A DNA stretch of 64,000 nucleotides from Thiodiazotropha sp040791665. GTDB lineage: Bacteria > Pseudomonadota > Gammaproteobacteria > Chromatiales > Chromatiaceae. The DNA lies in NCBI GenBank assembly GCA_040791665.1, contig JBFNNX010000009.1, forward strand, positions 124,001-188,000. The letters are read 5' to 3'. This document shows, one piece after another, positions 1 to 8,121 of the stretch (the first letter of the stretch is position 1; every line of letters starts with the position of its first letter). A model generated the notes under the pieces. It was given only the letters and a program-made list of their open reading frames with translations, was not told the origin of the DNA and did not search any database. The position numbers were made by a program, and so were the translations under genes.

Positions 1-1
1 T

Positions 2-67
2 CGTGGTATTAAAGAAATGTTACGTAAGGATGGTATGAATCAAGTTGAGACTATGCACAAATCGTAA
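2..67 (+). CDS. 3' end of an unidentified gene (partial)
   Basis: An open frame enters from the left edge of the window and stops at TAA 65-67. Only 21 residues are visible, ending NQVETMHKS. They are hydrophilic and carry no recognisable motif, so no product can be named. The frame is the only open one across the first 60 bases, but a stretch this short could also be open by chance. No transcription terminator is evident in the bases after the stop. Confidence 0.3.
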   Translation, partial: RGIKEMLRKDGMNQVETMHKS

Positions 68-644
68 GCTTGCTTCAAATGCCATTAGTTTCATCAATGA
101 TAGTAAATCATGACATGTGACATCTGAACTGTATTAGATATTTGCACCCTACACTTTCATTTGGATAGGGTTTCTCTTCCCCCCCATATTGGTTTTTTTT
201 GACTGCTGAGTAGAGTACACATCGTATATCTACTCACGATTAATTATCCTGTCCACTGACAGCATCATATTTTATATGAGTAGTAGCAAGTGTTTTCTGC
301 TGAGAATACGCCACATGACTATGCGTTAATCGCATATTGTATGCCAAAGATTGTCATGAGTTCGTTTAATGCATGTGACATGGTGACACGTTTCAGGTGC
401 AGATAGCGACTATATTTGCCATGGAAAATCATGGATACCAGAGGTTATTAAAACAGGCATGGGAGTTGCAATGATTACGGCATGCGACGGCGATTTTGTT
501 TGTCGCTCGCCTTATTTAAAACCGTTTGCAACTACAGACGGAACTTTCGACCTGGGAAACCTGGGATAGCCCACGGCACATCTGGCCAACCATAGCCGAT
601 GGACCGTATTTGACAACTAGCCAATAACTCGTAGGAGATCTTAA
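68..644. other. Intergenic region upstream of fae
   Basis: This stretch of 577 bases holds no convincing gene on either strand. It is AT-rich with a C7 and a T8 run around 180-200. A TTGACA hexamer occurs at 610-615 but lies too close to the fae start to act as a -35 element. An AGGAG ribosome-binding site at 632-636 belongs to fae. The region probably contains the fae promoter, which I cannot place. Confidence 0.5.
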
Positions 645-1157
645 ATGGCAATAATTAATAATACCCTGGTAGGTGAATCGCTGGTAGGTGATGGAAATGA
701 AGTTGCTCACATTGATCTGATCATTGGTCCGCGCGGCTCTGCGGCTGAGATTGCCTTCTGCAACGGCCTGGTAAACAATAAAGATGGGTTTACATCATTA
801 TTGGCAGTGGTTGCTCCAAACCTGGCGTGTAAACCGAATACCTTGATGTTCAACAAAGTAACGATTAAGGGCGCTACCCAGGCAGTTCAGATGTTTGGTC
901 CTGCTCAGCGCGGTGTAGCCATGGCGGTTGCCGATTGTGTTGAAGACGGTACCATTCCTGCTGATGAAGCAGAAAATCTCTTCATCTGTGTTGGTGTATT
1001 CATCCACTGGGAGGCCAGTGATAACGCCAAGATTCAAGACTACAACTATGAAGCAACAAAACAATCGATCAAACGTGCCATTGCTGGTAAACCAACCGCA
1101 GCAGAGGTGGTACTAGACAAAGAGAGTAGCGAACATCCTTTTGCGGCTCACGCATAA
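645..1157 (+). CDS. fae: Formaldehyde-activating enzyme (Fae)
   Basis: Fae condenses formaldehyde with tetrahydromethanopterin to methylene-H4MPT in the cytoplasm, the entry step of the H4MPT-linked C1 oxidation pathway. The 170-residue product has the full family length and near-consensus family blocks: NEVAHIDLIIGPRGS near residues 18-32, with His22 at the position of the catalytic histidine, then VVAPNLACKPNTLMFNKVTI and FGPAQRGVAMAVADCVEDG. The start is fixed by AGGAG eight bases upstream of ATG. The last 20 residues are variable, as usual. No other H4MPT-pathway gene is in the window, so the gene is monocistronic here. The family call is secure; whether it serves methylotrophy or only formaldehyde detoxification is not visible. 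Confidence 0.96.
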   Translation: MAIINNTLVGESLVGDGNEVAHIDLIIGPRGSAAEIAFCNGLVNNKDGFTSLLAVVAPNLACKPNTLMFNKVTIKGATQAVQMFGPAQRGVAMAVADCVEDGTIPADEAENLFICVGVFIHWEASDNAKIQDYNYEATKQSIKRAIAGKPTAAEVVLDKESSEHPFAAHA

Positions 1158-1165
1158 GCTTTCCA

Positions 1166-1189
1166 GGTAAGGCCTTACGGGGCCTTGCC
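1166..1189 (+). terminator. Hairpin after fae, possible terminator
   Basis: GGTAAGGCC (1166-1174) pairs with GGCCTTGCC (1181-1189) around a six-base loop, with one G-T pair. It begins nine bases after the fae stop. There is no T-run after the stem, so intrinsic termination is not certain; it may instead be an mRNA-stabilising stem. Confidence 0.45.
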
Positions 1190-1286
1190 ACATCCCATAC
1201 GGGCGATCTGTAAATGAAGTATTTTGAACGCTACGACTGCACTAGCCTAGCATCTCAACACTGAGACGATTAACTCTCCGAGTAAC

Positions 1287-1670
1287 TTGTTACGGGATAA
1301 AGTGAACAGATTAATTATTTTACTGACAATAGATGCAAGTAACAAACCATATTGGTCAACGCCAGAACCGCTGTCTTTGCACGATTATAGACAGCGTCTG
1401 GCCTCATTGAGAGAACAGCAGAAAAAGCTTGGATATAGAGTATCGTCTTCAATGCGTACAGCCGCAATTTCGCAGAGACTCATAGCATCGGTATGCGCCA
1501 GGGATAACCTCGCAGGAATCGAGCGGCTAGTCATGCCGGTTGCTGAGGCATCAATGCATGCAATTAGAAATTCCAGGTCAATGCAAAACCTGTATGCCAT
1601 GAGTAGGTTTCCGCATTGGTGTGACCACCGCCAGAAAGACTGCCCGTACCGTAATCACGATCCTCTTTGA
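1287..1670 (+). CDS. Uncertain ORF, possibly a 3'-truncated gene
   Basis: A TTG-started frame of 127 residues. Residues 1-95 look protein-like, with a charged helical stretch DYRQRLASLREQQKKLGYR. The last 35 residues read antisense through the FadL-like remnant on the other strand and look random. The plausible interpretation is a real gene whose 3' end was lost when the neighbouring porin gene fragment was joined to it. No family is recognised and there is no strong ribosome-binding site. A chance open frame is the main alternative. Confidence 0.25.
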   Translation: MLRDKVNRLIILLTIDASNKPYWSTPEPLSLHDYRQRLASLREQQKKLGYRVSSSMRTAAISQRLIASVCARDNLAGIERLVMPVAEASMHAIRNSRSMQNLYAMSRFPHWCDHRQKDCPYRNHDPL

Positions 1671-2759
1671 ACTGCCAGCCGACATGCGCGTCCTGATCGA
1701 TAGGCGGCGCTAAAAAACCCTTATAGCCGAATCCCAAGGTGAGTCTATGCTTATAGATCACTTCCGCCTGTGTGGCCTGGATATACTGGGTTACCTGTTG
1801 ATTCAGAGGAATTGGGCCGACATTGCTAAAAACTTGTGAAATACCCCCTATAGGTCCGGTCGTACCGGTATCAGTGGGATCGTCGCCATAACCGTAACCG
1901 ATTCGATATTTCCAGCTTCCCCGGGTTAATTGTGCGCCCAGGGAGACAACTGTTTGATCATCGTAAATATCCTGCCAGAATTTTGCGTCATCCCAGAATT
2001 TGTGGATGACATCCAATGCCAGCAAAAGATTTCCATTCATGAGACTGTTGTTCGCGATGCCGAATCCTATATTCGAGGGTTGCTCAATATCCGGGCTTGC
2101 ATAACTGTTGGCGCCGGTTTGTACCTGGTTGTCGAAGGTATGCTTAAGCTCTGTCTGATAGTAGGCTCCGTACATCGTCGTACCGGTATCGTATGTGGCT
2201 CCAAACGTACCTCTCAATCCAATATCATGAGTGGCGGCGGAGGTTGATGAAAGCCCAAGATCAAGTTCAGCGAAACTGATTGTTACAGCGAACCCGAGTG
2301 AAATGCGATCAGTGACCTCGTAGCCAAGCCCGGTATTGACACCAAGAATGATAAATTCCGCTCCCGCACCCAGGCTCCCCGGATTGCCCCTGAATTCTGC
2401 ACCGATTCCGGATACTGCAGTCAAACCCAAACCCAGCGTTGCGGGAATACCCAATCCTCGAAGGTCCTGGGTGATTGCCGTAATGGGTACGGCAAACGCG
2501 TCTGTACCTGAATTTTCGCTGAATGCAGTACCGGTAACACTACCGTCATGGGTCAGATCAACTTCTGGCATGTAGAAAGTTGCACCGAAACTGAATTTTG
2601 CGCCTTTGAATTGTGTGAGTGTTGCGGGGTTGCCAAACACCGTTGAGTTTATTCCTGAGGGCACGCCAGACTTGTGCCTGCCATACCTCCTGAAGCGGGA
2701 GACAAGGTACGGTAAGCATTGATAATGGCAATCCCATTGGAGCAGTAGACTCCTGCCAC
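1564..2759 (-). pseudogene. FadL/OmpP1-type outer-membrane transporter, frameshifted
   Basis: The minus strand encodes a FadL/TodX-type beta-barrel for hydrophobic compounds. The main frame (from about 2665 leftward) has GINSTVFGNPATLTQFKGAK, then aromatic/glycine-rich barrel strands, and ends in a terminal aromatic (LTWNF), as outer-membrane proteins do. The matching N-terminal segment SPASGGMAGTSLACPQE is in a different frame and runs into a stop about where the main frame should take over, so one base has been gained or lost near 2660-2670. In the N-terminal frame a TGA lies directly upstream of the GTG at 2757-2759, and no signal peptide is present in any frame. Two lesions plus a missing leader indicate a decayed gene rather than a single sequencing error. 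Confidence 0.75.
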
Positions 2760-2853
2760 TCATGAATGGATTGTTCGTAGCGTTCGGTGCTATGAGCATC
2801 TGAAGTCTGTGTATTGATAAGCCATTTTTCCCATAACACCACATTCATGCTGA

Positions 2854-3583
2854 ATTCAATATTGGCCATGGACATGCTGTTTCGAGCTGCCTTTATTACA
2901 CCACCACACCGTATCAGCGAATGAAAATGATGTGCAAAGCGCCAAAGCGATAATCGGTGAGGCGATGGATACCCTCGATACCGTACTCTCGGATCATCGA
3001 CGATTTATTATCGGTGACTACTCTTTTGCTGACATTCACTGGACAGCAGCAGTCCATCTCTGCGTATTAGCCGACCATCAGGATTTAATATCCGACCGAC
3101 CCAATATCAAACAATGGTATGACAGGGTTAAGGGTCATACCAGCAAAGTCAGTAAAAAAACAGAACTATTGGATCGATATAGCGCGCAGCAATGTCGCCC
3201 CTCATGTAAATGCCATCATGGATGAAAAGGTGTTGAAAGCCATGAATGAAAAACCAATTCAAGCAGACGCTGATGTCATTGAAACGGCACGCCAAGCCCT
3301 TGTTTCACCACTGAATGCACTTGATTCACAGCTTGCCAACAAGGAATTTATCGTTGGCGATTATAGCTATGCCGACGTTCATTGGACCGCGTATGTGCAT
3401 CTGTTGTGCGTAAGCGGGGAACAGTCACTGATCAGTCAGCGCAACAACCTCAGTCAATGGCTGGAGAGAATAAAACGCCACAAAAGCTTTTCAGGCCAGA
3501 ATATTGTCGCCTATGATCTCTTGCCGAGCCTGGAAGATATTCAAGCCAAGAACATTAACGATGTGGTTATCACTGACTTTTAG
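2854..3583 (+). pseudogene. Tandem GST C-terminal-domain-like protein, frameshifted
   Basis: Two consecutive copies of a glutathione-S-transferase C-terminal-like helical unit are visible. The first has FIIGDYSFADIHWTAAVHL (about 3000-3060), the second FIVGDYSYADVHWTAYVHL (about 3345-3405); both are followed by a conserved (I/L)xQWxxR(I/V)K helix. The first unit is read in one frame up to the A7 run at 3154-3160; the second continues one frame over, as expected if the run gained one A. No thioredoxin-fold N-terminal domain or start codon with a ribosome-binding site is found upstream, where the sequence abuts the porin remnant. An A-run miscall could explain the frameshift but not the missing N-terminus. 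Confidence 0.65.
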
Positions 3584-3612
3584 TATTCAGCTAACCAGGG
3601 CGTGGTATCAGA

Positions 3613-3828
3613 ATGAACACAACCAACCAAGATCTTTTCAAAATCATGCAGGATAAAAACCTGAGCTGTAAAGATGTCGCTACAGTGCTCGATGTACTGC
3701 TTGAAACAGTCGAAGCTTGGACATGCTCATCGGAGAGAAACGGAAATCCTGTCCAGATACCTGAGTTGGACCTGCGTATGTTGAAATACAGCTTGATGAC
3801 GGAGAACACACGCTATCATCTGTTTTGA
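3613..3828 (+). CDS. Small HTH-like protein of unknown function
   Basis: A 71-residue protein. Residues 6-35 (FKIMQDKNLSCKDVATVLDV followed by LLETVEAW) fit a helix-turn-helix of the XRE/phage-repressor kind, where the second helix is followed by a tryptophan. The rest is short and charged. An ATG start and an intrinsic terminator 30 bases after the stop make this a self-contained transcription unit. It may be the last gene of the unit that begins with the GST-like remnant. DNA binding is inferred from pattern only. Confidence 0.6.
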   Translation: MNTTNQDLFKIMQDKNLSCKDVATVLDVLLETVEAWTCSSERNGNPVQIPELDLRMLKYSLMTENTRYHLF

Positions 3829-3858
3829 TTCTACGGCTTGTCCATTGCAACCCCCCCT

Positions 3859-3884
3859 AGGCTGTAGCAATACAGCCTTTTTTT
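3859..3884 (+). terminator. Intrinsic terminator
   Basis: AGGCTGTA (3859-3866), a GCAA tetraloop, and TACAGCCT (3871-3878) form a perfect eight-pair stem followed directly by T6. It follows the small HTH-like gene and points rightward. On the other strand it would also serve the minus-strand genes read from 5130 less well, because the A-run side lacks a continuous tract. Confidence 0.9.
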
Positions 3885-4023
3885 ATCACCTCCTGTTCTG
3901 TAGCAGCCCGCATATTCATACTGTGTGTGGAGGCGTGCGACAATATCGACAGCTTGCTTACCGAGGGACAGCATCAAACGCTGCAGGGCCTGTCGAAATA
4001 CTGATCTCAGAGAAGGCTAACGG

Positions 4024-5130
4024 TCACTCGGCCGGGTAGGCGAGCTCCAACTGGCGATAGACCTCATCGCTGAAATCCGCACTATTTGCATCGAGCCTGC
4101 CCAGAATCTCCGCCAGGTGTTCGTTGTCTTCGCGTCCGTTCCACATCTTGATATAGCTACCCTCCTTGTAGCCGTGATCCTGCCGAAAAAAATTGAGTAC
4201 GTTCTTGCCTACATAGGTCTTGAATAGCTCATCGAAGCCCAGTTCTGCCGCCCGCATAACAGCCGCGAAATGGCTGATGTCAGCGGATTGGGTCTGGATG
4301 CTGGCCATGGCCAGCTGTTCGATCGAAGTCCTGAAATCGACCGCCTCAGAGGGTTCGCCCAGCCCCTTCATGGCCAGTTCCGCGGCCTCCTCGAGGGTGG
4401 TGTTATGCAGGATCAGATCACTCAGGGCAAAGTGCCAGATGTCAACGATCTCCAGGTGGACCTGTTGCATGTCGGGCTTCTGATGCTTCCACCACTTCCA
4501 GCCATAGTGGTCGAGCATTTCGGCACATTCGGTCCAGATCGCCCGGTACCAGGGATAACCTGCATCCAGCCAGTCGCTGTTCACCTTGCGGTTCATGGCA
4601 TCCTGCAGTTCGAGCATGGTTAGGATTTTCTGTTTCATATTGGTCTTCTTTTCGTTGAGCAAATCGTCAAGCAGTGTCACTACCGTCTCTACATAATCGG
4701 GACAGCGGGTCTTAAACAGATCCAGCGCTTTCGCCTGCTGATACTCCTCTGCGATACTCAGATCCTTCTCCAGCAGCTCCTTGCACCGGCTGCTGCCGTG
4801 GCGTTCGATGAAGCTTTCCTGAAGCTGTCGGGTCGCCACATAGGTCGCTTCCTTGGCGTCAGGCTCCTCCCGTGTCCTGGGCCCCAGCTCCAGACCCAGC
4901 ACCAGCGCCGCGCCGGTGAGGGTACCACAAACATCCCCCATGCGGCCGACTCCGCCACCGAGACCTGATGCGATTCGCATCGCCAGCCCCTCATCAAGGG
5001 CGTAACGCTCGGCAAACGAGGTCAATACCGCCTGGGAGCAGTTACAGCCGTCGCAGAAGCGCTCAACGGCAACCTGTGACTTGTCAGCCTCCTGGCGGGC
5101 CTGCTTGTGAGTTGACAGTTTGTCGGACAT
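4024..5130 (-). CDS. C_GCAxxG_C_C-family / dimeric dUTPase fusion protein
   Basis: A continuous 368-residue frame joins two unrelated domains. Residues about 14-155 match the C_GCAxxG_C_C redox family: CDGCNCSQAVL, a glycine-rich GLGGGVGRMGDVCGTLTGA block and a late Cys pair. Residues about 164-368 match the all-alpha dUTP pyrophosphatase family, with WTECAEMLDHYGWKWWK, HLEIVDIWHF (acidic metal-binding residues) and a terminal MWNGREDN block. The dUTPase part begins with a methionine just after the junction, so it could once have been a separate gene; no stop or frameshift now separates them. I chose the ATG at 5130 because the longer TTG start adds 32 residues without family resemblance. dUTP hydrolysis is supported by family; the role of the first domain is unknown. 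Confidence 0.85.
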   Translation of the reverse strand: MSDKLSTHKQARQEADKSQVAVERFCDGCNCSQAVLTSFAERYALDEGLAMRIASGLGGGVGRMGDVCGTLTGAALVLGLELGPRTREEPDAKEATYVATRQLQESFIERHGSSRCKELLEKDLSIAEEYQQAKALDLFKTRCPDYVETVVTLLDDLLNEKKTNMKQKILTMLELQDAMNRKVNSDWLDAGYPWYRAIWTECAEMLDHYGWKWWKHQKPDMQQVHLEIVDIWHFALSDLILHNTTLEEAAELAMKGLGEPSEAVDFRTSIEQLAMASIQTQSADISHFAAVMRAAELGFDELFKTYVGKNVLNFFRQDHGYKEGSYIKMWNGREDNEHLAEILGRLDANSADFSDEVYRQLELAYPAE

Positions 5131-5260
5131 CGCCTTGCTCGTAGTGGAAAGAGTGGTAACGCTGAACCAGTTCTCACCCGAGGTCAAGCCCCAACCTCCA
5201 CCAGAGTGAGACATATCCGACAACAACCCCTACAGGGATCATGAATCGTCGTCACAGCGC

Positions 5261-6241
5261 TCATTCGGGCAGAAGCAGCGTGCTGCCCCTGGTCATACGT
5301 GACTCGAGAGCCTGGTGAGCCCTCGCCGCCTCCCTGAGGGGATACTCCTGGGCAATCTCCAGCTTGATCTCTCCCCCCAGAATCACATCGAACAGCGCGC
5401 CTGAACTCTGCAACAGCTGCTCCCTGCTTCTGGTGTAGTCGAAGAGTGTGGGACGTGTCAGGTAGAGGGAACCCTTGATGCTCAGTTGGGTGATATCGAA
5501 GGGAGGCACTTTACCGGATGACTGACCGAATGAGACCAGGGTACCGAGGGGCGCAAGCGCAGAGAGGGATGCCTGAAAGGTATCCTTTCCCACCGAGTCG
5601 TAGACCACCGGCACACCGGCGCCACCGGTTATTTCCCGGACCCGATCCGCGATATCCTCGTTGCGGTAGTTGATGATGTGGTGGCAACCAAGATTACGCA
5701 CCACTTCCGCTTTCTTCTCACTGCCGACGGTTGCGATGACTTCAGCACCGATCGCCACCGCCCATTGGCAAAGCAGTTGCCCCACGCCTCCCGCAGCCGC
5801 ATGGATGAGTATGGTCTCTCCCGCCTGCACCGGGTAGGTTCGGCGGATCAGATATTCAGCCGTCATACCCTTGAGCATCACAGCCGCGGCCTGCCTTTCG
5901 CTGATACCATCGGGCAGCTTGATCAACCGCTCTGCGGGAAAATTTCGATATTCCGCATAGGCACCCAAGGGACCGCCCGCATAGGCTACCCGATCACCCG
6001 GCGAAAACTCCTTGACCCCCTCTCCCACCGACTCCACGCTACCCGCCGCCTCGAGGCCGGGGGTGAATGGCAGGTCTCCGGTGGGATAGAGACCCGTGCG
6101 ATGATAGACATCGATGAAGTTTAGCCCGACGGCATTTTGACGGATGCGTACTTCACCGGGTGCAAGATCGGCCAGTGGCGCCCCTTGCCATTGCAGCACC
6201 TCGCTTCCGCCATATTCATGTACCACCAGTACATGGTTCAT
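5261..6241 (-). CDS. qor: NADPH:quinone oxidoreductase, zinc-independent MDR family
   Basis: A 326-residue cytoplasmic medium-chain dehydrogenase/reductase of the Qor type, predicted to reduce quinones or enals with NADPH. Visible family marks are the N-terminal GroES-like fold with GLNFIDVYHRTGLYP, PFTPGLEAAGSVESVGEGV and GDRVAYAG, followed by the Rossmann nucleotide site IHAAAGGVGQLLCQWA near residue 150. Zinc ligands of alcohol dehydrogenases are absent, as expected. The start ATG at 6241 has a GAGGAGA site at proper distance; a longer ATG 33 bases upstream is less likely. It is followed by the fusion gene on the same strand after 130 bases. Length and motifs are complete. Confidence 0.92.
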   Translation of the reverse strand: MNHVLVVHEYGGSEVLQWQGAPLADLAPGEVRIRQNAVGLNFIDVYHRTGLYPTGDLPFTPGLEAAGSVESVGEGVKEFSPGDRVAYAGGPLGAYAEYRNFPAERLIKLPDGISERQAAAVMLKGMTAEYLIRRTYPVQAGETILIHAAAGGVGQLLCQWAVAIGAEVIATVGSEKKAEVVRNLGCHHIINYRNEDIADRVREITGGAGVPVVYDSVGKDTFQASLSALAPLGTLVSFGQSSGKVPPFDITQLSIKGSLYLTRPTLFDYTRSREQLLQSSGALFDVILGGEIKLEIAQEYPLREAARAHQALESRMTRGSTLLLPE

Positions 6242-6659
6242 AGGGATCTCCTCGTTGATGGATACATTTATCAAAGCTAACTATATAGCAAGTTTTGAAG
6301 TCTATTTGAGTAGCCATAGAGTTAATACCTTCCCCGACATTATCAGGGCACTGAAAGCGAAAGTACCGCCAATAAACGGGTATAGCCACATATACCAGAT
6401 CATGTCCATACGTGAGATTCCGATGGTTTGAGGATCACTCTGGCTTAACGATTGGATGAGCGCAAACAGGCCCTGAGCAGTGGTCGTGAACTTGTGATGC
6501 GGGTCTATCTATGTCGGATAGCGACGGGCTATGATACTGAGCGCTATTCGATAGTGTCTACAAGACGACTGTCTATTAAGATGCGAATTCGGATTTCTTT
6601 TTCAGGAACTATCGTCTACCAATACGATACAACTCAATATATTGGACTGGAATGTTGCA
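6242..6659. other. Intergenic region between two divergent genes
   Basis: About 420 bases between the oxidoreductase (leftward) and the 229-residue gene (rightward). Short open frames exist but have no ribosome-binding site, family resemblance or coding-like composition. The promoters of both genes must lie here; I see no clear operator or repeat. Confidence 0.4.
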
Positions 6660-7349
6660 ATGGAAATTCTACCTAAAAGGATCTGTGAGATTCTCAAGGA
6701 CAAAGGCGTTTCTTCGATACTACATGCAAACAGTGTTGTAAACTCATCCCTTTTTCTGAGAAACAGATGTTTGATGTCACGCGAAACCCTTGAAAAACTC
6801 AGCTCGAATAAAATTTCACCGAAACCCGACCATAGCGGCGGCAACTATAGTGTCCGAAATGACATATTTACCGATTCTGTAGATATACATAAACAAGCCA
6901 ATAGCGTGCATGACCATGGCCCCGTGCTTTTGCAGCTTGATATCGAAATGATAAAGAATACCTTTACGGGAAAAGTTTGGATTACAAAAAGCAACCCCAT
7001 GACATGGGATACGAACACACACCATGAAAGAAAATGGTTTGTCTCAGCCAATGACTTGGAAGACAATTTTTCATACGGAAGCTTTGATCATATGGTTGTC
7101 TTTCGTCACTGTGCGGGAAAATTACCAATATTCGGATATTTGAACAGGGTAGTGCTTGACGATCCAAGACTGCAAACAGAAAGAGATCAGATAGACTATT
7201 TCAGCATGGCATTCGGCGCACTAACGCTTGCCATGAAAGAAGGCGGTTTTGACGTTCCAATTGAAAAGCGGGTCTGCAATCAAGGCTGTAGTTGCTTGGA
7301 AAGTTATCAAAACGGGAACCCGGAATCCGGCAAGATGTTTACCCTGTAG
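6660..7349 (+). CDS. Conserved-looking protein of unknown function
   Basis: A 229-residue cytoplasmic protein without signal peptide or membrane segments. Blocks that look conserved rather than random are ILHANSVVNSSLFLRN (about 22-37), LMSRETLE, VDIHKQANSVHDHGPVLLQL, VWITKSNPMTWDT and GSFDHMVVFRH. The alternation of a His in an early strand, an SR pair and a later TK-NP-W strand loosely recalls ADP-ribosyltransferase-like folds such as DarT, but I cannot align catalytic residues and do not claim it. A run of Cys near the end (CNQGCSCLE) is notable. Codons are AT-richer than in the flanking genes, suggesting acquisition. It converges on the ArsR-rhodanese gene. Confidence 0.65.
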   Translation: MEILPKRICEILKDKGVSSILHANSVVNSSLFLRNRCLMSRETLEKLSSNKISPKPDHSGGNYSVRNDIFTDSVDIHKQANSVHDHGPVLLQLDIEMIKNTFTGKVWITKSNPMTWDTNTHHERKWFVSANDLEDNFSYGSFDHMVVFRHCAGKLPIFGYLNRVVLDDPRLQTERDQIDYFSMAFGALTLAMKEGGFDVPIEKRVCNQGCSCLESYQNGNPESGKMFTL

Positions 7350-7367
7350 ATAAATACCGGCCTTCAT

Positions 7368-8027
7368 TCACTTTTCCACAGGCAATCCCTCCAGCATCCA
7401 CTCCGGCAGCCCACCCGCCAAACGGTGTGCGGTCAAACCCTTCTGTCTCAGTTTGGCCACGGCATCGAAGGCAAGCACGCAATGCGGACCCCGGCAGTAG
7501 GCCACGACCTCACGTTCTGGATCCAGTTTATCGAGATGCGATTCCAGTTCATTCAGCGGTATGTTTATGGCGTCGGGCAGGTGCCCCGATTCGTATTCCT
7601 CCCGGGGGCGCACATCCAACACAGTCACCAAGCCTTGCTTTACACGCTCGAGCAGTTCGCTGGCGGGTATGGGTTCCAGGCTATCCTTGACCTTGAGATA
7701 GTCATCCACAAGGCGGTCCACCTCGGCCAATCGACGTTCCGCCACTTCTCGCAGCGATGCGAGCAGGGATGAGACATCCATGCCACTCAATCGGTAGAAA
7801 ACCTTGTGCCCTTCCTTGCGGTTAGTCACCAAGCCTGCCTGGCGCAGTTGCTGCAGGTGCTGCGAAGTGTTGGCCACTGTCAACCCCGATACCTGGGCCA
7901 GGGCGTCCACGCTGCGTTCGCCCTGAGCCAGAAACTCCAGCAGCTCCAGCCGGTAACCGTTGCTCATCGCCTTTGCGACCCGGGAGAATTCGTTGAACAG
8001 ATCGTGCTTGAAGTGCGTACTTGACAT
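7368..8027 (-). CDS. ArsR-family regulator fused to a rhodanese domain
   Basis: A 219-residue transcription factor. Residues about 10-90 are an ArsR/SmtB winged helix (SNGYRLELLEFLAQGERSVD, then VANTSQHLQQLRQAGLV as recognition helix). Residues about 115-215 are a rhodanese domain with VLDVRPREEYESGHLPDAIN and the active-site loop YCRGPHC, whose first Cys is the expected persulfide carrier. Fusions of this sort are thought to sense sulfane sulfur or other thiol-reactive ligands. The start at 8027 is preferred over an ATG seven codons upstream from family length. It is divergent from the redox operon at 8122, with a palindrome between them that is a probable shared operator. Confidence 0.92.
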   Translation of the reverse strand: MSSTHFKHDLFNEFSRVAKAMSNGYRLELLEFLAQGERSVDALAQVSGLTVANTSQHLQQLRQAGLVTNRKEGHKVFYRLSGMDVSSLLASLREVAERRLAEVDRLVDDYLKVKDSLEPIPASELLERVKQGLVTVLDVRPREEYESGHLPDAINIPLNELESHLDKLDPEREVVAYCRGPHCVLAFDAVAKLRQKGLTAHRLAGGLPEWMLEGLPVEK

Positions 8028-8050
8028 ATTGGCTCCAATGGACTTCAATT

Positions 8051-8070
8051 ATTCAAGAGATCTATTGAAT
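8051..8070. promoter_or_regulatory. Candidate ArsR-type operator between divergent genes
   Basis: ATTCAA (8051-8056), eight bases, TTGAAT (8065-8070): a perfect hyphenated palindrome in a very AT-rich stretch 24 bases upstream of the regulator start and 52 bases upstream of the operon start. ATTC/GAAT half-sites are typical of ArsR-family sulfur-responsive regulators. That this regulator binds it is inference from position and form. Confidence 0.6.
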
Positions 8071-8121
8071 TATAGAAATATAAAAAATTATAGCAGAAAA
8101 GGCATTGGAGGATAGCTGATC

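Noticed and set aside
610..615. TTGACA upstream of fae as a -35 box
   Set aside because: The -10 position would fall on the ribosome-binding site, leaving no room for a transcript leader.
6452..6676. Plus-strand frame of 74 codons upstream of the unknown 229-aa gene
   Set aside because: No ribosome-binding site, no motif, and it overlaps the start of the better-supported gene.
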